64,000 bases of DNA, taken from contig CAXPZW010000032.1 of the NCBI GenBank assembly GCA_964221845.1, positions 1-64,000 on the forward strand, given 5' to 3'. The notes beneath the pieces are model-generated. The model searched no databases, was not told the origin of the DNA, and saw only the letters and a list, made by a program, of their open reading frames with translations. Shown one piece after another: positions 17,370 through 27,214 of the stretch (its first letter is position 1; every line of letters begins with the position of its first letter). This stretch comes from CAXPZW01 sp964221845 (GTDB taxonomy: Bacteria; Bacteroidota; Bacteroidia; Flavobacteriales_D; Sanyastnellaceae). The translations under genes and the position numbers were made by a program.

Positions 17370-18638
17370 CTATTTCCAAGTCACATCAACGGTGATGCGT
17401 TCGCCGTCGCGCAGGACGGTCACCGGGGTGGTTTCGCCCGGTTCAAAGATGCTGAGGCACTTCATGTAGGCTTCCATGCCGTCCACTTCGTGTTCGCCCA
17501 TTTGCACCACCACGTCGCCGCGTTGCAGGCCTGCGTTGGCGGCAGGTCGTCCTTCGGTCACGCCGTCGATGCGCATGCCGGGTTCGGTGTTCATGTAATC
17601 GGGCATCACCCCGAGGGTGACTTTGAAGCTCGGAGTGGACTCGTTGTCTTCGTCCTTGGTTTTGGTGAAGGCGATGCGCTCCCCGTGGTTCAGACGTACA
17701 AGCAGGGAGTCCATGAGGTCCACCACCTTGATAATGCCCGGGTAGTTGATCTTGTCGTAATCGTCAGAGGGCTTGTGGTAATCTTCGTGCTGGCCCGTGA
17801 AGAAGTGGAGCACAGGCAGGTCTTCCAAGTAGAACGAAGTGTGGTCACTAGGGCCCACGCCGCTTTCGTGGAAGGTGAAGGTCAAGTCGGTCTGCACCTG
17901 ATCAACCATGTCCCACGCTGGAGAGGTGCCGCTACCGTATACCGCCAATACTTCCTCAGCATTCAGGCGGCCTACCATGTCCATGTTGAACATGAAGTTG
18001 ACCTCTGACAACGGCACGGTGGCGTTCTCGATCCACTTTTTGGATCCCCAGAGGCCTTTTTCCTCGCCTGAGAAGGTCAAAAACAGGTAGTTGCACTCCA
18101 GGTTTGCTTTGCGGTCGTTCAAGCGCTTGGCCAGCGCCAACAGCGCTGAAACACCCGAAGCGTTGTCGTCCGCCCCGTTGTGGATGGCTGGATCGCCGCG
18201 GAACAGGGAGTTCTCATCGCCCCAGCCCAGGTGGTCGTGGTGCGCACCTACAATGACGGTCAATGGTTTGCCAGCGTTCAAGAACCCGCAGACGTTCACC
18301 CCGGTGATGGGCTGAACGGTGCTCATGCCCAAGCTGGTGCTGTCGCCTTGTCCGTGGATGGCCAAGGTGGGATGCGGATTGAAGGTGTATTCCTGAAAGT
18401 AGCCGTCGGAACCTTTCGGCTCAAGCCCCAAAGACGCAAAACGCGAGGCAACATAGGCTGCTGCTTTGCGCTCTCCTTCGGTGCCTGTCGCTCGGCCTTC
18501 CAGGCTGTCGGAGGCCAGTACGGCAATGTCTTGTTCGATGGCCGAAAGCTCTCCTCTTGTGCTCGGGGCAGCAGTCCAGAACAACGCAAAGGCCACCACG
18601 GCAGCCACGAATCCCAAAACGGCGAATTCCTGTTTCAT
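17370..18638 (-). CDS. M28 family zinc aminopeptidase with C-terminal PDZ domain
   Basis: The 422-residue protein has an N-terminal hydrophobic anchor or signal (about residues 7-24). The M28 catalytic domain shows expected di-zinc ligands and base: H133-x-D135, D157 in GADDNASG, E192-E193 in GEEKGLWGS, D220 in NMDMVGR, and H266 in SDHTSFY. A PDZ domain covers about residues 335-422 (GVTEGRPAANAGLQRGDVV). Such enzymes remove N-terminal residues from peptides outside the cytoplasm. A perfect TACCTTTG box stands five bases before the ATG. Neighbouring kynA suggests amino-acid catabolism, though that link is inference. Confidence 0.92.
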   Translation of the reverse strand: MKQEFAVLGFVAAVVAFALFWTAAPSTRGELSAIEQDIAVLASDSLEGRATGTEGERKAAAYVASRFASLGLEPKGSDGYFQEYTFNPHPTLAIHGQGDSTSLGMSTVQPITGVNVCGFLNAGKPLTVIVGAHHDHLGWGDENSLFRGDPAIHNGADDNASGVSALLALAKRLNDRKANLECNYLFLTFSGEEKGLWGSKKWIENATVPLSEVNFMFNMDMVGRLNAEEVLAVYGSGTSPAWDMVDQVQTDLTFTFHESGVGPSDHTSFYLEDLPVLHFFTGQHEDYHKPSDDYDKINYPGIIKVVDLMDSLLVRLNHGERIAFTKTKDEDNESTPSFKVTLGVMPDYMNTEPGMRIDGVTEGRPAANAGLQRGDVVVQMGEHEVDGMEAYMKCLSIFEPGETTPVTVLRDGERITVDVTWK

Positions 18639-18643
18639 GGCGC

Positions 18644-18651
18644 CAAAGGTA
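18644..18651 (-). promoter_or_regulatory. TAnnTTTG -7 box, five bases before the M28 start
   Basis: Minus-strand TACCTTTG (18651-18644) is a perfect match, and five bases separate it from the ATG at 18638, predicting a leaderless or nearly leaderless mRNA. Confidence 0.55.
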
Positions 18652-18948
18652 GGAGACTGAATCTAGCGAACAGCCACGCGCACTGAACGCCGTCCATCCA
18701 AGCGGCTGACTTTCACCCTACACTTAACTAAACCTGGAGCCCGTTGCAGGCCAATGTGAGGTTTTTCATGTAGCCCAACCAAAAGACCAGGCTGATGGAA
18801 CTGCAGCCGAACCGTCTTAGGAATACGCCAGTCATGAGAACGGTCAGGCACAACACATCGGCTAAAAGACATACGTCTGAGGGGGGCTGAGTGATTCCCG
18901 TCAGATGGATATTCAGTGCGCCGTGTGGGCAATGTAATGCAACTATTT
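18652..18948. other. Intergenic region without a convincing gene
   Basis: An 89-codon minus-strand frame (18663-18932) covers most of it, but its product is Arg-rich, lacks a hydrophobic core or known motif, and has no promoter in the usual place. I see no tRNA-like fold and no long repeat. The plus-strand gene at 19014 takes its promoter from the right end of this gap. Confidence 0.5.
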
Positions 18949-18980
18949 TTTGAATGTTACGTTAATGTTACGTAGATTAG
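18949..18980 (+). promoter_or_regulatory. Promoter with two in-phase direct repeats in its spacer
   Basis: TTTG at 18949-18952 and TAGATTAG at 18973-18980 are 20 bases apart, matching the Bacteroidota promoter with two -7 mismatches. ATGTTACGT occurs at 18954-18962 and again at 18965-18973, an 11-base period that puts both copies on one DNA face, as expected for a regulator site overlapping the promoter. Confidence 0.5.
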
Positions 18981-19013
18981 TCCTGTGTTACGGGAACGAA
19001 AACTCTGAAGAAC

Positions 19014-19379
19014 ATGAAAGCAACCAACATCCTCCTCGCATTTACTGCAGCCCTGCTCTGCACCGCCACATACGCGCAGCCTGCCCAAGATTGCTCCCTC
19101 GAAAAGCAAATCAAGTACCATGAAAACGGCCAGATTCGCTTTGCCGGCCACGCCGATTGTGACGGCAACTGGCACGGCCACTTCATCGAATACCACGAAG
19201 ATGGCAGCATCTACGGCATCGGTGAGTTCAACCACGGTGTCAAAGTAGGCACCTGGACCACTTACCCGCTTTACACAGATGTTACCTATGTGAAAGAGTT
19301 TGACAACGACGGCAACCTGGCCAAGGCTTCTATCATGGAAAACGACCTTGTTGTACAGGAACGACAATACACGCGTTAA
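19014..19379 (+). CDS. Secreted MORN-like repeat protein
   Basis: The 121-residue product has a signal peptide (LLAFTAALLCTATYAQ). The mature part holds MORN/YwqK-type repeats: IKYHENGQIRFAG, HFIEYHEDGSIYGIGEF, VGTWTTYPLYT and VKEFDNDGNLAKAS. These short beta-hairpin repeats are common in bacteroidotal exported proteins; a general role is not established, though YwqK-like proteins are often annotated as antitoxins without proof. The gene is isolated, with its own promoter and a strong terminator, so it is monocistronic. Possible regulation is suggested by the direct repeats in its promoter spacer. Confidence 0.75.
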   Translation: MKATNILLAFTAALLCTATYAQPAQDCSLEKQIKYHENGQIRFAGHADCDGNWHGHFIEYHEDGSIYGIGEFNHGVKVGTWTTYPLYTDVTYVKEFDNDGNLAKASIMENDLVVQERQYTR

Positions 19380-19398
19380 GCCTGGAAGGCTTACGCAT

Positions 19399-19428
19399 AA
19401 AAAAGGCGCTCTATGGAGCGCCTTTTTT
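19399..19428 (+). terminator. Rho-independent terminator of the MORN-like gene
   Basis: GGCGCTC at 19405-19411 pairs with GAGCGCC at 19416-19422 around a four-base loop, followed by a run of seven T. An A-run precedes the stem, so it can act in both directions. Confidence 0.85.
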
Positions 19429-19570
19429 TGTGCGCCATTGACCGTTCGATGGTGTATCTGTAGTGCTCCCGTGGAACAATCCGTACAGGTCGCCATAAAC
19501 AGCAACCCAAAAAGTATGCATGGAGAAGCGGTAGATCTTCACACCGTGCATATACACGGGGGTTGAGCAC

Positions 19571-19597
19571 AAAAAAAGGGCGCCGATTGTGGCGCCC
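19571..19597 (-). terminator. Rho-independent terminator of gyrA
   Basis: GGGCGCC at 19578-19584 and GGCGCCC at 19591-19597 form a seven-pair stem. On the minus strand the stem is followed by seven T, 23 bases after the gyrA stop. On the plus strand the T-run is interrupted, so its main use is for gyrA. Confidence 0.85.
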
Positions 19598-19619
19598 TTC
19601 TTCCTTTATAAGGGGAGGA

Positions 19620-22175
19620 TTATTCTTCACTAGGAGCATCATCGGCAGGAGCGCCGTCTTCTGCTGCGGGTGCGTCGCCGGCGTTTTCAGCGCCTTCGAT
19701 CAGTTCGCCGTCCTGGTCTTCGATGTCCTCGTCTTCCTCGCGCAGGACCTTGCAGACTGCTGCAATCTCGTCCTTGCCCTTGAGGCTGATGAGGCGAACA
19801 CCTTGTGTGGCACGGCCCATGGTACGCATCTCGTCCACGCGCATGCGGATGGTGATGCCCGACTTGTTGATGATCATCAAGTCGTTTTCGTCGTTCACGT
19901 TGAGGATGGCAATCAGCTCACCGGTTTTCTCGGTCACACTGATGGTTTTCACGCCTTTACCACCGCGGTTGGTGATGCGGTAGTCTTCCACTGCTGAACG
20001 CTTGCCATAGCCCTTCTCAGAAACCACCATGATGTCGCTTTCCTGGTCGTCGATGACCACCATGCCGATCACTTCGTCGTTGTCGTGCGCGAGGGTCACC
20101 CCTTTCACGCCCATAGCGGTACGACCCACGGCGCGTACGGTGTTTTCGTTGAAACGGATGGCTTTGCCCGAGCGCAGACCCATGATGATCTCGTGGTTGC
20201 CTGAGGTCAAACGCGCCATGAGCAGCTCATCGCCTTCGCGGATGGTTACAGCATTGATACCATTGGTACGTGGACGTGAGTACGCTTCGAGGGTGGTCTT
20301 TTTCACCAGGCCCTTCTTGGTACACAGGATCACGTTGTGCGCGTTGGAATACTCAGGATCCTTGATGTCCTTAACAGGGATGTAAGCCAAAACCTTGTCG
20401 TCCTGCTCAATGTTGATCAGGTTCTGGATGGCACGGCCTTTTGATTGGCGCGAGCCTTCCGGCACCTCGAAGATGCGCATCCAGAAGCATTTACCCATTT
20501 GGGTGAAGATCAACAGCCAGTTGTGGTTGGTGGCGGTGAACAGGTGCTCCAGGAAGTCCTTGTCGCGGGTGGCGGTGCCTTTGGAGCCTACCCCTCCGCG
20601 GGACTGGGTGCGGTATTCATTCAAGCGGGTGCGCTTGATGTAGCCGGCGTGCGAGATGGTGATCACCACCTTCTCGTCTGGAATCATGTCCTCGATACTG
20701 AGATCGGCCGAAGAGAACTCGATGTTAGAGCGGCGGTCGTCGCCGTACTTGTCGCGAACCTCGATGAGCTCTTGGGTGATGATGGCCATACGCTTCTCCT
20801 TGTTCTCAAGGATGGCTTTCAACTCGGCAATCAGCGCCATCAACTCGTCGTACTCGGCACGCAGCTTGTCGCGCTCGAGTCCGGTGAGCTTTTGGAGTCG
20901 CATGTCCAGGATGGCACGTGCTTGCACTTCGCTGAGCTCAAAGCGGGTCATCAGACCATTGCGGGCCTCTTCCGGAGTCTTGCTTCCTCGAATCAAGGCA
21001 ATGACCTCGTCGATGTTGTCCAGGGCAATGATGAGTCCTTGGAGTATGTGTGCGCGCTCTTCGGCTTTGCGCAGCTCGTATTCGGTGCGGCGTACGACGA
21101 CCTCGTGGCGGTGTTCCACGAAGTTGACGATCATGTCCTTGAGGTTCAGGAGCTCAGGACGGCCTTGTACCAGTGCAATGTTGTTGACCGAGAACGAAGT
21201 CTGCAGCGCGGTGTACTTGTAGAGCTTGTTGAGCACTACGTTGGGAATGCAGTCGCGCTTGAGTTCGTAAACGATGCGCATCCCTTTGCGGTCGGACTCA
21301 TCGCGGATCTCAGAGATGCCGTCGATTTTCTTGTCGTTGACCAGGTCTGCGGTTTTGCGGATCATGTCCGCCTTGTTGACTTGATACGGAATCTCTTCAA
21401 CGATGATGGCTTCCTTGCCGCTCTTCAGCTCGTCAATGCGGGCCTTGCCGCGCATCACCACGCGACCGCGTCCGGTTTCGAACGCTTGCTTCACCCCTTC
21501 AATACCATAGATGGTACCGCCGGTGGGGAAGTCAGGAGCCTTGATGTGCTCCATGAGGCCTTCCACGGTGATGTCGTTGTCTTCGATGTAGGCAATGGTG
21601 CCGTTCACCACCTCGGTGAGGTTGTGGGGCGGCATGTTGGTGGCCATACCTACTGCAATACCGGATGCACCGTTGACCAGCAGGTTCGGGATCTTGGCCG
21701 GCAGGACGTTGGGCTCGGAAGTGCTCTCGTCAAAGTTGGGCGAGAAGTCCACGGTTTCCTTGTCGAGGTCGGCGAGCATTTCCTCGGCGATCTTGCGCAG
21801 GCGGGCCTCGGTGTAACGCATCGCCGCCGGGTTATCGCCGTCGATGGAACCGAAGTTACCCTGGCCGTCTACCATGGGGTAGCGCAGGGACCATTCCTGG
21901 GCCATACGTACCATGGTGTCGTACACGGAGCTGTCGCCGTGTGGGTGGTATTTACCGAGCACGTCCCCGACGATACGGGCGCTCTTACGATGGGCTCTGT
22001 TGGAGAGTACGCCCAGTTCAAGCATGCCATAAAGGACACGACGGTGAACGGGCTTGAGGCCATCCCGGGCATCCGGGAGGGCGCGGGACACAATGACCGA
22101 CATCGAGTAATCGATGTAGGCCGACTTCATCTCATCTCCAATGTTTATGGAGATGATCTTTTCGCCTTCTGCCAT
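19620..22175 (-). CDS. gyrA: DNA gyrase subunit A
   Basis: The 851-residue product is the breakage-reunion subunit of DNA gyrase, which with GyrB introduces negative supercoils. The active-site tyrosine is Y121 in [10 protein letters not shown]. The quinolone-determining region reads [10 protein letters not shown] with Ser82 and Asp86 at the positions of E. coli S83 and D87, i.e. the susceptible-type residues. The GyrA-box-like NRGGKGV lies in the C-terminal beta-pinwheel, and the protein ends in a long acidic tail rich in Glu, Asp and Ala. The start [20 protein letters not shown] fits the family; a frame open to 22223 adds 16 unrelated residues. It is monocistronic, as usual in Bacteroidota. 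Confidence 0.97.
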   Translation of the reverse strand: MAEGEKIISINIGDEMKSAYIDYSMSVIVSRALPDARDGLKPVHRRVLYGMLELGVLSNRAHRKSARIVGDVLGKYHPHGDSSVYDTMVRMAQEWSLRYPMVDGQGNFGSIDGDNPAAMRYTEARLRKIAEEMLADLDKETVDFSPNFDESTSEPNVLPAKIPNLLVNGASGIAVGMATNMPPHNLTEVVNGTIAYIEDNDITVEGLMEHIKAPDFPTGGTIYGIEGVKQAFETGRGRVVMRGKARIDELKSGKEAIIVEEIPYQVNKADMIRKTADLVNDKKIDGISEIRDESDRKGMRIVYELKRDCIPNVVLNKLYKYTALQTSFSVNNIALVQGRPELLNLKDMIVNFVEHRHEVVVRRTEYELRKAEERAHILQGLIIALDNIDEVIALIRGSKTPEEARNGLMTRFELSEVQARAILDMRLQKLTGLERDKLRAEYDELMALIAELKAILENKEKRMAIITQELIEVRDKYGDDRRSNIEFSSADLSIEDMIPDEKVVITISHAGYIKRTRLNEYRTQSRGGVGSKGTATRDKDFLEHLFTATNHNWLLIFTQMGKCFWMRIFEVPEGSRQSKGRAIQNLINIEQDDKVLAYIPVKDIKDPEYSNAHNVILCTKKGLVKKTTLEAYSRPRTNGINAVTIREGDELLMARLTSGNHEIIMGLRSGKAIRFNENTVRAVGRTAMGVKGVTLAHDNDEVIGMVVIDDQESDIMVVSEKGYGKRSAVEDYRITNRGGKGVKTISVTEKTGELIAILNVNDENDLMIINKSGITIRMRVDEMRTMGRATQGVRLISLKGKDEIAAVCKVLREEDEDIEDQDGELIEGAENAGDAPAAEDGAPADDAPSEE

Positions 22176-22203
22176 TCTTTCTTCGTTTAGGTAATCGGGA
22201 CTG

Positions 22204-22240
22204 CCACGATCGTGGGCCAACATTTCCCGGACGTTCCGGG
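22204..22240. repeat. Two adjacent palindromes just upstream of gyrA
   Basis: CCACGATCGTGG at 22204-22215 is a perfect 12-base palindrome. CCCGGA-CGT-TCCGGG at 22226-22240 is a perfect six-pair inverted repeat. Both lie 29-65 bases before the gyrA ATG, in the likely 5' leader. Confidence 0.7.
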
Positions 22241-22409
22241 TTATTCTTCCAAGGCCGTAGTAGTTCGAAGCGTGCCATCCTGTCCGGTTTTGCGCCCCGG
22301 ATCAAGGCTTGCACGGTTCTTGGTCCACATAGGGACACATAGCTAACGAAGGTACCGCTTTTAAATGCCCCTGAACCCCTTGAAAAACCGGCTATTTTTC
22401 ACAAAAATC

Positions 22410-22418
22410 TGTGGATAA
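22410..22418 (-). promoter_or_regulatory. Single consensus DnaA box
   Basis: TGTGGATAA on the plus strand is the exact complement of the consensus DnaA box TTATCCACA. It lies in the gyrA-clpC divergent gap. No second perfect copy is seen nearby, so this is not evidence for an origin. Confidence 0.45.
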
Positions 22419-22460
22419 TCATGGGTTCGGAATTCGCTTACAGAAATGTGACCTGATATT

Positions 22461-22493
22461 TTTGAACGAGGGGTAGTTTAACTGCTACATTTA
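22461..22493 (+). promoter_or_regulatory. Promoter of clpC
   Basis: TTTG at 22461-22464 and TACATTTA at 22486-22493 are 21 bases apart, a close match to the Bacteroidota consensus. The clpC ATG follows at 22524, leaving a short leader of about 20-25 bases. Confidence 0.65.
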
Positions 22494-22523
22494 CTACAGA
22501 ACACACACAAGCAACCCACATTT

Positions 22524-25142
22524 ATGGATGCCAAATTTTCACCCCGTGTGAAGGACGTGATCACCTACAGTCGAGAAGAGGCCCTGCGCCTTGGCCACAG
22601 CTACATTGGCGTGGAGCACTTGCTGTTGGGGATCATTCGCGAAGGCGAAGGCACTGCGATCCGCATTCTCGAGGGGCTGCACGTAGACCTGGAACGTCTG
22701 CGTCAGACCGTGGAGAATTCGATCAAGACCAACAAGTCCGCCACCGCCAGCCAAGGCAACATTCCCTTGGTAAAACAGGCCGAGAAGATCCTCAAGATCA
22801 CCTACCTCGAAGCCAAGATTTTCAAAAGTGCCGTGATCGGCACCGAGCACCTGCTGCTCAGCATCCTCAAAGACGAGGACAACGTAGCCACCCGTGCGCT
22901 CCACGCGTTCAACATTGACTACGACATCGCCAAGGAGGAATTTGAATCCATCCTGCAAGACGAAACCGGCGGCGATTTGGGCTACCCCAAGTCCGAGTTC
23001 CCTTCTGCCGACGACGACGATGACGACATGCCCTTCAGCGGCGGTTCATCCGGCGGCAGCGGTGGCAGCGGACGCGGTTCCAAAAAAGGCGAATCCAAGA
23101 GCAAGACGCCTGTCCTGGACAATTTTGGCCGTGACCTGACCAAGATGGCCGAGGAATCTAAACTCGACCCCATCGTGGGCCGCGAAAAAGAAATCGAACG
23201 CGTGAGCCAAGTGCTTTCGCGCCGCAAAAAGAACAACCCCATCCTCATCGGTGAACCCGGTGTGGGTAAATCCGCCATTGCCGAGGGCCTGGCGCTGCGC
23301 ATCGTGCAGAAGAAAGTCTCGCGTGTTTTGTTCGGCAAGCGCATTGTGACCTTGGACATCGCATCCTTGGTGGCCGGTACCAAGTACCGCGGTCAGTTTG
23401 AGGAGCGCATGAAAGCGGTCATGAACGAACTCGAGAAATCGCCCGAGGTCATCCTTTTCATCGACGAGATCCACACCATTGTGGGCGCCGGCGGTGCAAG
23501 CGGCTCCCTGGATGCCTCCAACATGTTCAAGCCCGCACTTGCACGTGGCGAGATCCAATGCATCGGCGCCACCACCCTGGATGAGTACCGCCAGCACATT
23601 GAGAAGGACGGTGCCCTCGAGCGCCGCTTCCAAAAAGTGATCGTGGAGCCCACCTCGATGGACGAGACCATCCAGATCCTCCACAACATCAAAGACAAGT
23701 ACGAAGCCCACCACAGCGTGAACTACACCGACGAGGCCATCGAGGCCTGCGTCAAACTGACCTCGCGCTACATCACCGACCGTCACCTGCCAGACAAGGC
23801 GATTGACGCGCTCGACGAAGTGGGCTCGCGTGTGCACCTGAACAACATCAACGTGCCCCAAGAAATCCTCGACATCGAAAAGGAGATCGAGGATGTGCGC
23901 GAAGAGAAAAACCAGGTCGTACGCAGCCAGAAATACGAGGAGGCAGCCAAGCTCCGCGACCGTGAACGCCAACTCAGCGAAAAGCTAGAGGACGCCAAGC
24001 GCCGCTGGGAAGAGGAGTCGAAGCATCACCGCGAAACCGTGACCATCGATCACGTCGAAGAGATCGTGGCCATGATGACCGGTATTCCAGTGCAGCGCAT
24101 CGCCGCCAAGGAATCCGACCGCCTCTCGACCATGGAGTCGCACCTCAACAACAAAGTCATCGGCCAGCCTGATGCCGTGGTGAAAACCGCCAAGGCCATC
24201 AAGCGTAACCGCGCCGGCCTCAAGGACCCGAACAAGCCGATTGGTTCGTTCATCTTTTTGGGCCCTACCGGTGTGGGTAAAACCCAGCTGGCCAAGGAGC
24301 TCGCCAAGTTCCTGTTCGACTCGGAAGAAGCGCTCATCCGCATCGACATGAGCGAGTACATGGAGAAATTCGCTGTCTCACGCCTCATCGGAGCACCTCC
24401 GGGATACGTGGGCTACGAAGAAGGCGGTCAGCTCACCGAAAAGGTGCGCCGTCGCCCCTACTCGATTGTCTTGCTCGATGAGATCGAAAAAGCCCACCCG
24501 GACGTGTTCAACCTGCTGCTCCAGGCCTTGGACGACGGTCAAATGACCGATTCGCTTGGGCGCAAGATTGACTTCCGCAACACGATCATGATCATGACCT
24601 CCAACATCGGCGCCCGCCAGTTGCAAGACTTCGGCACCGGTGTCGGTTTCAGCACCTCTTCGCGTGACCAGCAAGAAGAGGACAGCCGCAAAGGCGTGAT
24701 CCAAAGCGCGCTCAAGCGTGCCTTTGCTCCGGAGTTTCTGAACCGCATCGACGACATCGTGGTGTTCAACTCGCTCAAGCGCGAAGACATCCACGAGATC
24801 ATCGACATCGAACTCGCCAAGCTCTACAACCGCGTGAACAACCTGGGCTACACCATCACCCTCACCGAGGAAGCCAAGGATTTCATCGCAGACAAGGGCT
24901 ATGATCAGAAGTTTGGTGCACGCCCCTTGCGCCGCTCGATCCAGAAACACCTGGAGGACCCACTGGCTGATGAAATCATCAATGCCAACGTGGAAGAAGG
25001 CGACACCATTGAGGTGGGCTTTGACAAGAAGAAAGAGGAGATCACCGTCAATGTCAAGAAAGGCAAAGGCGGCAAGTCTTCGAAAAAGGAGAAACCGGCC
25101 GACGAGCCCGACGGCGAACCGGATTCGGGAGCTGCTGAATGA
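22524..25142 (+). CDS. clpC: ATP-dependent Clp protease ATPase subunit ClpC
   Basis: The 872-residue product is an AAA+ unfoldase that feeds substrates to the ClpP peptidase. It has an N-terminal double Clp-N repeat (residues ~1-150, [20 protein letters not shown]), a Gly/Ser-rich linker, a first AAA+ module with Walker [10 protein letters not shown] and Walker [11 protein letters not shown], a UVR-like coiled middle region ([20 protein letters not shown]), and a second AAA+ module with Walker [10 protein letters not shown] and Walker [14 protein letters not shown]. The C-terminus is Lys/Glu-rich. Length and order match ClpC, not ClpB. It has its own promoter and terminator, with no ClpP or McsA/McsB gene adjacent. 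Confidence 0.96.
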   Translation: MDAKFSPRVKDVITYSREEALRLGHSYIGVEHLLLGIIREGEGTAIRILEGLHVDLERLRQTVENSIKTNKSATASQGNIPLVKQAEKILKITYLEAKIFKSAVIGTEHLLLSILKDEDNVATRALHAFNIDYDIAKEEFESILQDETGGDLGYPKSEFPSADDDDDDMPFSGGSSGGSGGSGRGSKKGESKSKTPVLDNFGRDLTKMAEESKLDPIVGREKEIERVSQVLSRRKKNNPILIGEPGVGKSAIAEGLALRIVQKKVSRVLFGKRIVTLDIASLVAGTKYRGQFEERMKAVMNELEKSPEVILFIDEIHTIVGAGGASGSLDASNMFKPALARGEIQCIGATTLDEYRQHIEKDGALERRFQKVIVEPTSMDETIQILHNIKDKYEAHHSVNYTDEAIEACVKLTSRYITDRHLPDKAIDALDEVGSRVHLNNINVPQEILDIEKEIEDVREEKNQVVRSQKYEEAAKLRDRERQLSEKLEDAKRRWEEESKHHRETVTIDHVEEIVAMMTGIPVQRIAAKESDRLSTMESHLNNKVIGQPDAVVKTAKAIKRNRAGLKDPNKPIGSFIFLGPTGVGKTQLAKELAKFLFDSEEALIRIDMSEYMEKFAVSRLIGAPPGYVGYEEGGQLTEKVRRRPYSIVLLDEIEKAHPDVFNLLLQALDDGQMTDSLGRKIDFRNTIMIMTSNIGARQLQDFGTGVGFSTSSRDQQEEDSRKGVIQSALKRAFAPEFLNRIDDIVVFNSLKREDIHEIIDIELAKLYNRVNNLGYTITLTEEAKDFIADKGYDQKFGARPLRRSIQKHLEDPLADEIINANVEEGDTIEVGFDKKKEEITVNVKKGKGGKSSKKEKPADEPDGEPDSGAAE

Positions 25143-25171
25143 TAGCCAACATCTTCCCCCCTGATACAGAA

Positions 25172-25199
25172 AGCGGGTCCTTACGGGCCCGCTTTTTTT
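25172..25199 (+). terminator. Rho-independent terminator of clpC
   Basis: AGCGGGTCC at 25172-25180 pairs with GGGCCCGCT at 25185-25193 (one G-T pair) around a four-base loop, followed by seven T in total. It lies 30 bases after the clpC stop. Confidence 0.88.
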
Positions 25200-25358
25200 A
25201 TGTGGAACCTCGGCCGGGCCCGCCCCCGCCGGCCTAGCGGCTCTGCACTATATCGCGGTGAAGTTCACCCGGCTGCCGTTAAGCACCAACGCATGAAGCC
25301 AAGGCTTTGTACTTGGCACGTATCGGACAATACTTGGTGAATTTCGAGCGATCGATGG

Positions 25359-26363
25359 CTAATCAGCCATCTGCTCGATGTACGCGCGCAGGTCTTCCAC
25401 CTGCTGGTCGCTCATCTTTTGCTCGGTGAAATGCGGCATGTACGGGCGCCAGCCTTTGTCGGCGTAGGTGCCCTTGCGCACGATGTGGTACAGGCCCAGA
25501 TCATCGTAGCGGAACATGTTGCGCTTGAGCCACTTGAAGGTAGACGGGTAGTTGTCCAAAATCACGTCGCTCTCGCCTTCAGGACGGTGGCAGTGTTGGC
25601 ACGCATGCTCGTACAGAATTTTGCCTTTATCGGCGCGGCCTTGCAGCCCATAGCCCGCGCGAAGGTCCTTGGGCAGCTTGCCAAAGGTGGCCGGGCTGTT
25701 GCGCATGTACTTGGTGTGTAGCATGTCCAACGCGGCTCGCGACTCTCCATGGTTGAGGGTGTTCCAATCGTCTTTGGTCAGGTGTAGGTCTGCAAGGGTG
25801 AGTTCTACGCTCCAGTAGTAGGCAACAATGGCGTCCAGCTCCCACTCCTCCAGCTCGCGGCCTTGGGAGCATTCCTTGGCGCAGAGTTGGGTGGACTCAC
25901 GCAGAGAGTTTTCAGCGGCCTTGACCAAGTCGCCGTACTTGAGGATGTAGTCGTCGTTGTACCACTTGCGTCGGTTGGCAATGCCCCAGAAAGTGGAGGC
26001 TTGCAGATACGGCAAGTTGTTGGCCTCGGCATACGCCAGGCGATCCTCAGGGTCGGTGGAGGTAATGTCGGATTCCTCGCGAACCGAGTTGTGGCAGGAC
26101 GTGCAGGAGAAGTACGGGCTGATGAACTTGCTGCTCTTTCCTTCTGGAGGGTCAGTCACTTTGCCTTCAAACACCAATTGCCGGCCCCACTCGATTTGTT
26201 CGGCGGTGCGTTCCGGCAGCGCGTGGCCGGGAGCAGGATCGCCCAAGGCTTGCAGCACCGTGCTCAAGGGAGCGTCCGCAGCATATTCGCGAGCACTGTT
26301 GGGCACAGCAGCTAGCGCCGCAATGGCCACTCCGGCCAGTCCGATGATTTTCCAGCTGCGCAT
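25359..26363 (-). CDS. Di-heme c-type cytochrome, cytochrome c peroxidase-like
   Basis: From the ATG at 26363 the 334-residue product has an N-terminal membrane leader (IIGLAGVAIAALAAVPNSA) and two heme c attachment sites, C87-T-S-C-H91 and C255-Q-H-C-H259. This is the two-domain layout of MauG/cytochrome c peroxidase-like proteins, though I cannot confirm the peroxidase-specific ligands. An extra Cys pair (CAKEC, 161-165) lies between the domains. It acts outside the cytoplasm in electron transfer. Its start overlaps the stop of the DUF5777 gene by one base (TGATG), making it the last of a three-gene unit. The frame open to 26435 adds an implausible hydrophilic N-terminus. Confidence 0.82.
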   Translation of the reverse strand: MRSWKIIGLAGVAIAALAAVPNSAREYAADAPLSTVLQALGDPAPGHALPERTAEQIEWGRQLVFEGKVTDPPEGKSSKFISPYFSCTSCHNSVREESDITSTDPEDRLAYAEANNLPYLQASTFWGIANRRKWYNDDYILKYGDLVKAAENSLRESTQLCAKECSQGRELEEWELDAIVAYYWSVELTLADLHLTKDDWNTLNHGESRAALDMLHTKYMRNSPATFGKLPKDLRAGYGLQGRADKGKILYEHACQHCHRPEGESDVILDNYPSTFKWLKRNMFRYDDLGLYHIVRKGTYADKGWRPYMPHFTEQKMSDQQVEDLRAYIEQMAD

Positions 26364-27214
26364 CAGTACTTTCTTCCTTTGACTTTGAAATCGCGGGTAA
26401 TGTTGAAGCCGAGGTGGATGTCCCCTGCACTCCACTGTCCGGTGGTTTCGCTGACGAAAAACTTCTCGGTCATGCCACGTGAGTTGCTCAGGTGGAATTG
26501 GAACACGTGAGCTTTGGTTTCCAACTCAATCCCAACACTCAACGTGTTGTTGAAGGTCTCTGGAATCTGATCCGGCAGGGCGTAGTAGTACTCCGCGCTC
26601 AGTGTCACGCGTTTACTCAGTACGTAGCGCCCGGCGACTCCCACAGCGAAAACATCGTTGTTGAACGTGCTGTCCGGCACCAAGTTGCGGTGCACAAAGG
26701 TGGGCATCACCTGCGCACTCAACCGGTCGCCAAAGCGGCGCGACACCAGCAGCTGGTGCGTGTAGGCGAGCCTGGAGCTGAAGTCGTCGTTGCGCTCAGG
26801 ATCCTGAAAACGCAGGCCGTTGGCTGCTATCCCGGCGAAGTACACCACCGACACCGGTTTGCTGTTGTCCCCTTCCATTTGACGGAGCAGGCGCGCCTTG
26901 AGGTATCCGTCTACCGTTTTTTCAAAGCTGGAACGGCCTATGCCGATGTTCAACCATTTGGTTAACCCATAGTCCAGCCCCATGCGCATGGTGGCGTTGT
27001 CGAGTCCAAAGAGTTCGTAGGCACCGGTGTTAATGCGGCCGAAACGGTGGGCGATGATGAACTTCATGCCGCCCTCATCCACGAGTTCGGTGGAATGGCC
27101 ATTGACTACGCGTGTATCGTAAAAGGTGCGGACAGGCTGGCCTTCTTGGGCCATTCCACAAAGTGCTACCAAGGACAGCATCCCCAGAAACAGGCTAGTT
27201 TTCAAGTGCGCCAT
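26363..27214 (-). CDS. DUF5777 family outer-membrane beta-barrel protein
   Basis: The product of about 283 residues has a signal peptide (LKTSLFLGMLSLVALCGMAQ). Alternating-residue strands typical of a porin-like barrel follow: MKFIIAHRFGRINTGAYELFG, MRMGLDYGLTKWLNIGIGRS, VTLSAEYYYALP, and a final strand with HLGFNITRDFKV. I assign it to DUF5777, which in Bacteroidota commonly sits with cytochrome genes. It lies between a mono-heme lipoprotein and a di-heme cytochrome with overlapping codons on both sides, so it probably provides an outer-membrane pore or anchor for that electron-transfer system. That role is inferred from context only. Confidence 0.75.
   Translation of the reverse strand: MAHLKTSLFLGMLSLVALCGMAQEGQPVRTFYDTRVVNGHSTELVDEGGMKFIIAHRFGRINTGAYELFGLDNATMRMGLDYGLTKWLNIGIGRSSFEKTVDGYLKARLLRQMEGDNSKPVSVVYFAGIAANGLRFQDPERNDDFSSRLAYTHQLLVSRRFGDRLSAQVMPTFVHRNLVPDSTFNNDVFAVGVAGRYVLSKRVTLSAEYYYALPDQIPETFNNTLSVGIELETKAHVFQFHLSNSRGMTEKFFVSETTGQWSAGDIHLGFNITRDFKVKGRKY

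Noticed and set aside
18663..18932. 89-codon frame in the intergenic region before the MORN-like gene
   Set aside because: Arg-rich, no motif, no promoter box near its start; kept only as part of the gap description.
20445..22190. 581-codon plus-strand frame opposite gyrA
   Set aside because: An antisense shadow of a certain gyrA; the product has no recognisable fold.
22410..22418. DnaA box as sign of a replication origin
   Set aside because: Only one perfect box, no AT-rich cluster or dnaA/dnaN neighbours.
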